Part shown: piece by piece, positions 5,027 through 5,435 of the stretch
Numbering within the stretch: position 1 is the first letter of the stretch
Layout of the letters: every line of letters starts with the position of its first letter
DNA from: Planctomycetaceae bacterium
Lineage (GTDB): Bacteria > Planctomycetota > Planctomycetia > Pirellulales > Thermoguttaceae
Reading direction: 5' to 3'
DNA: 5,435 nt
NCBI GenBank assembly: GCA_031266315.1
Contig: JAISBG010000880.1
Location: 1-5,435 of the forward strand
Program-made: the position numbers and the translations under genes
Notes under the pieces: model-generated
What the model was told of the DNA's origin: nothing
Database searches by the model: none
The model's input: the letters and a program-made list of their open reading frames with translations, nothing else

Positions 5027-5353
5027 CGCCTGAATTTTTATTCGGGTGTTAAAAAAAAGAGTACGTCAACAACACTTAAAATCGCTTCGGCGAACAGTAA
5101 TTTTCTACAAGACTAACGGATTTTCCGTGTAGAAAATTATTGTAGAACTATAAAGTTGCGTGGCTCCCGTCAAGGGAGCGTCGCGTATAGTTCTACAGAT
5201 ATAATTCAGCATTACATTTATTGTAATGCACCATTTTAGTCGGTGGGAATGAATCTGTTTTAAGTGACGTGTCGCTCCGTCTAAGAGCGATATTCTGTTG
5301 CCGTTTCTCGGCTTGGCATTTTACATAAAAGCAGATTATATGTACGTAATCTG
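5027..5353 (+). other. Noncoding region with eight consecutive hairpins; candidate structured leader or small RNA
   Basis: Hairpins in order: CGCCTGAAT/ATTCGGGTG (5027-5048, two G-U pairs, TTTT loop); TCGC/GCGA closed by a C(UUCG)G tetraloop (5082-5093); TAATTTTCTACA/TGTAGAAAATTA (5098-5139), with an inner ACGGA/TCCGT; TGTAGAACTATA/TATAGTTCTACA (5141-5197), with inner GCTCCC/GGGAGC (5163-5179); GCATTACA/TGTAATGC (5209-5229); TCGCTC/GAGCGA (5272-5290); GCCG/CGGC (5300-5312); CAGATTA/TAATCTG (5332-5353). There is no open reading frame of note on either strand. The region lies between a consensus-like promoter and the ribosome binding site of the pseudopilin gene. I do not recognise a known riboswitch or RNA family. 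Clustered palindromic repeats without an RNA function remain possible. Confidence 0.5.
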
Positions 5354-5388
5354 TCAATTTTAACTCTCTTATTTAAAGGAGAAAAATC

Positions 5389-5435
5389 ATGAAGATTCGA
5401 GTTTTTCGCGGATTTACACTAGTTGAACTTCTCGT
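5389..5435 (+). CDS. Type IV pilin-like (pseudopilin) protein, probably DUF1559 family; 5' end only
   Basis: Only the first 15 codons and two bases are present: MKIRVFRGFTLVELL, with the next codon beginning GT. A short basic leader followed by G8 and FTLVELL is the class III signal recognised by prepilin peptidase. From family knowledge the enzyme cuts after the Gly and methylates the new N-terminal Phe, and Glu at mature position 5 (here E13) aids assembly. The start is well supported: AAAGGAG (5375-5381) lies 7 bases before the ATG. Proteins with this start are extremely common in planctomycetes as DUF1559 members, hence the family guess, but the defining C-terminal part is outside the window. 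A pilin or type II secretion pseudopilin is the alternative. Confidence 0.75.
   Translation, partial: MKIRVFRGFTLVELL

Noticed and set aside
5027..5048. Intrinsic terminator
   Set aside because: The hairpin is followed by an A-run rather than a T-run on the plus strand, and on the minus strand the T-run precedes the stem.

Overview
The window looks like a piece of a moderately AT-rich bacterial chromosome, most likely from a planctomycete or a close relative. This is an inference. It rests on the start of a pseudopilin-type protein at the right edge (MKIRVFRGFTLVELLV, the N-terminus typical of the very large DUF1559 family of planctomycetes), on a b6-type cytochrome b, and on long intergenic regions packed with short palindromes and non-autonomous repeats.

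Layout from left to right. (1) <1-589, minus strand: the first 196 residues of a cytochrome b/b6-type membrane protein that runs off the left edge. (2) 590-1571: almost 1 kb without a convincing gene. It holds a possible cytochrome b promoter, heptamer repeats, a 226-bp MITE-like element (745-970) with a 7-bp target duplication, a 12-unit array of 21-bp repeats (992-1243), and a second copy of the same element family (1246-1531). (3) 1572-2627, minus strand: a complete family 9 glycosyltransferase related to heptosyltransferase II (WaaF). (4) 2628-3287: a divergent intergenic region with AT-rich repeats, a -10-like box and a nested palindrome/fold-back structure (3001-3245). (5) 3288-4457, plus strand: a complete RuBisCO-like protein (form IV). 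(6) 4458-5388: noncoding. It contains a third repeat element (4608-4877) that carries the same core inside different terminal repeats, a good sigma70-type promoter (4928-4955), and a series of eight hairpins (5027-5353). (7) 5389->5435, plus strand: the first 15 codons of the pseudopilin-like gene, with a clear ribosome binding site.

The four genes do not form an obvious pathway: respiratory electron transfer, envelope glycan assembly, sugar-phosphate enolate chemistry and a type IV pilin-like export signal. The two left genes are co-oriented but about 1 kb apart, and the glycosyltransferase and RuBisCO-like genes are divergent, so no operon is evident. About half of the window is noncoding. 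The most unusual content is there (the helically phased 21-bp array between two repeat elements, the A-B-C/C'-B'-A' palindrome, and the hairpin region with interchangeable stems), together with the apparent loss of a haem-ligand histidine in the cytochrome b.
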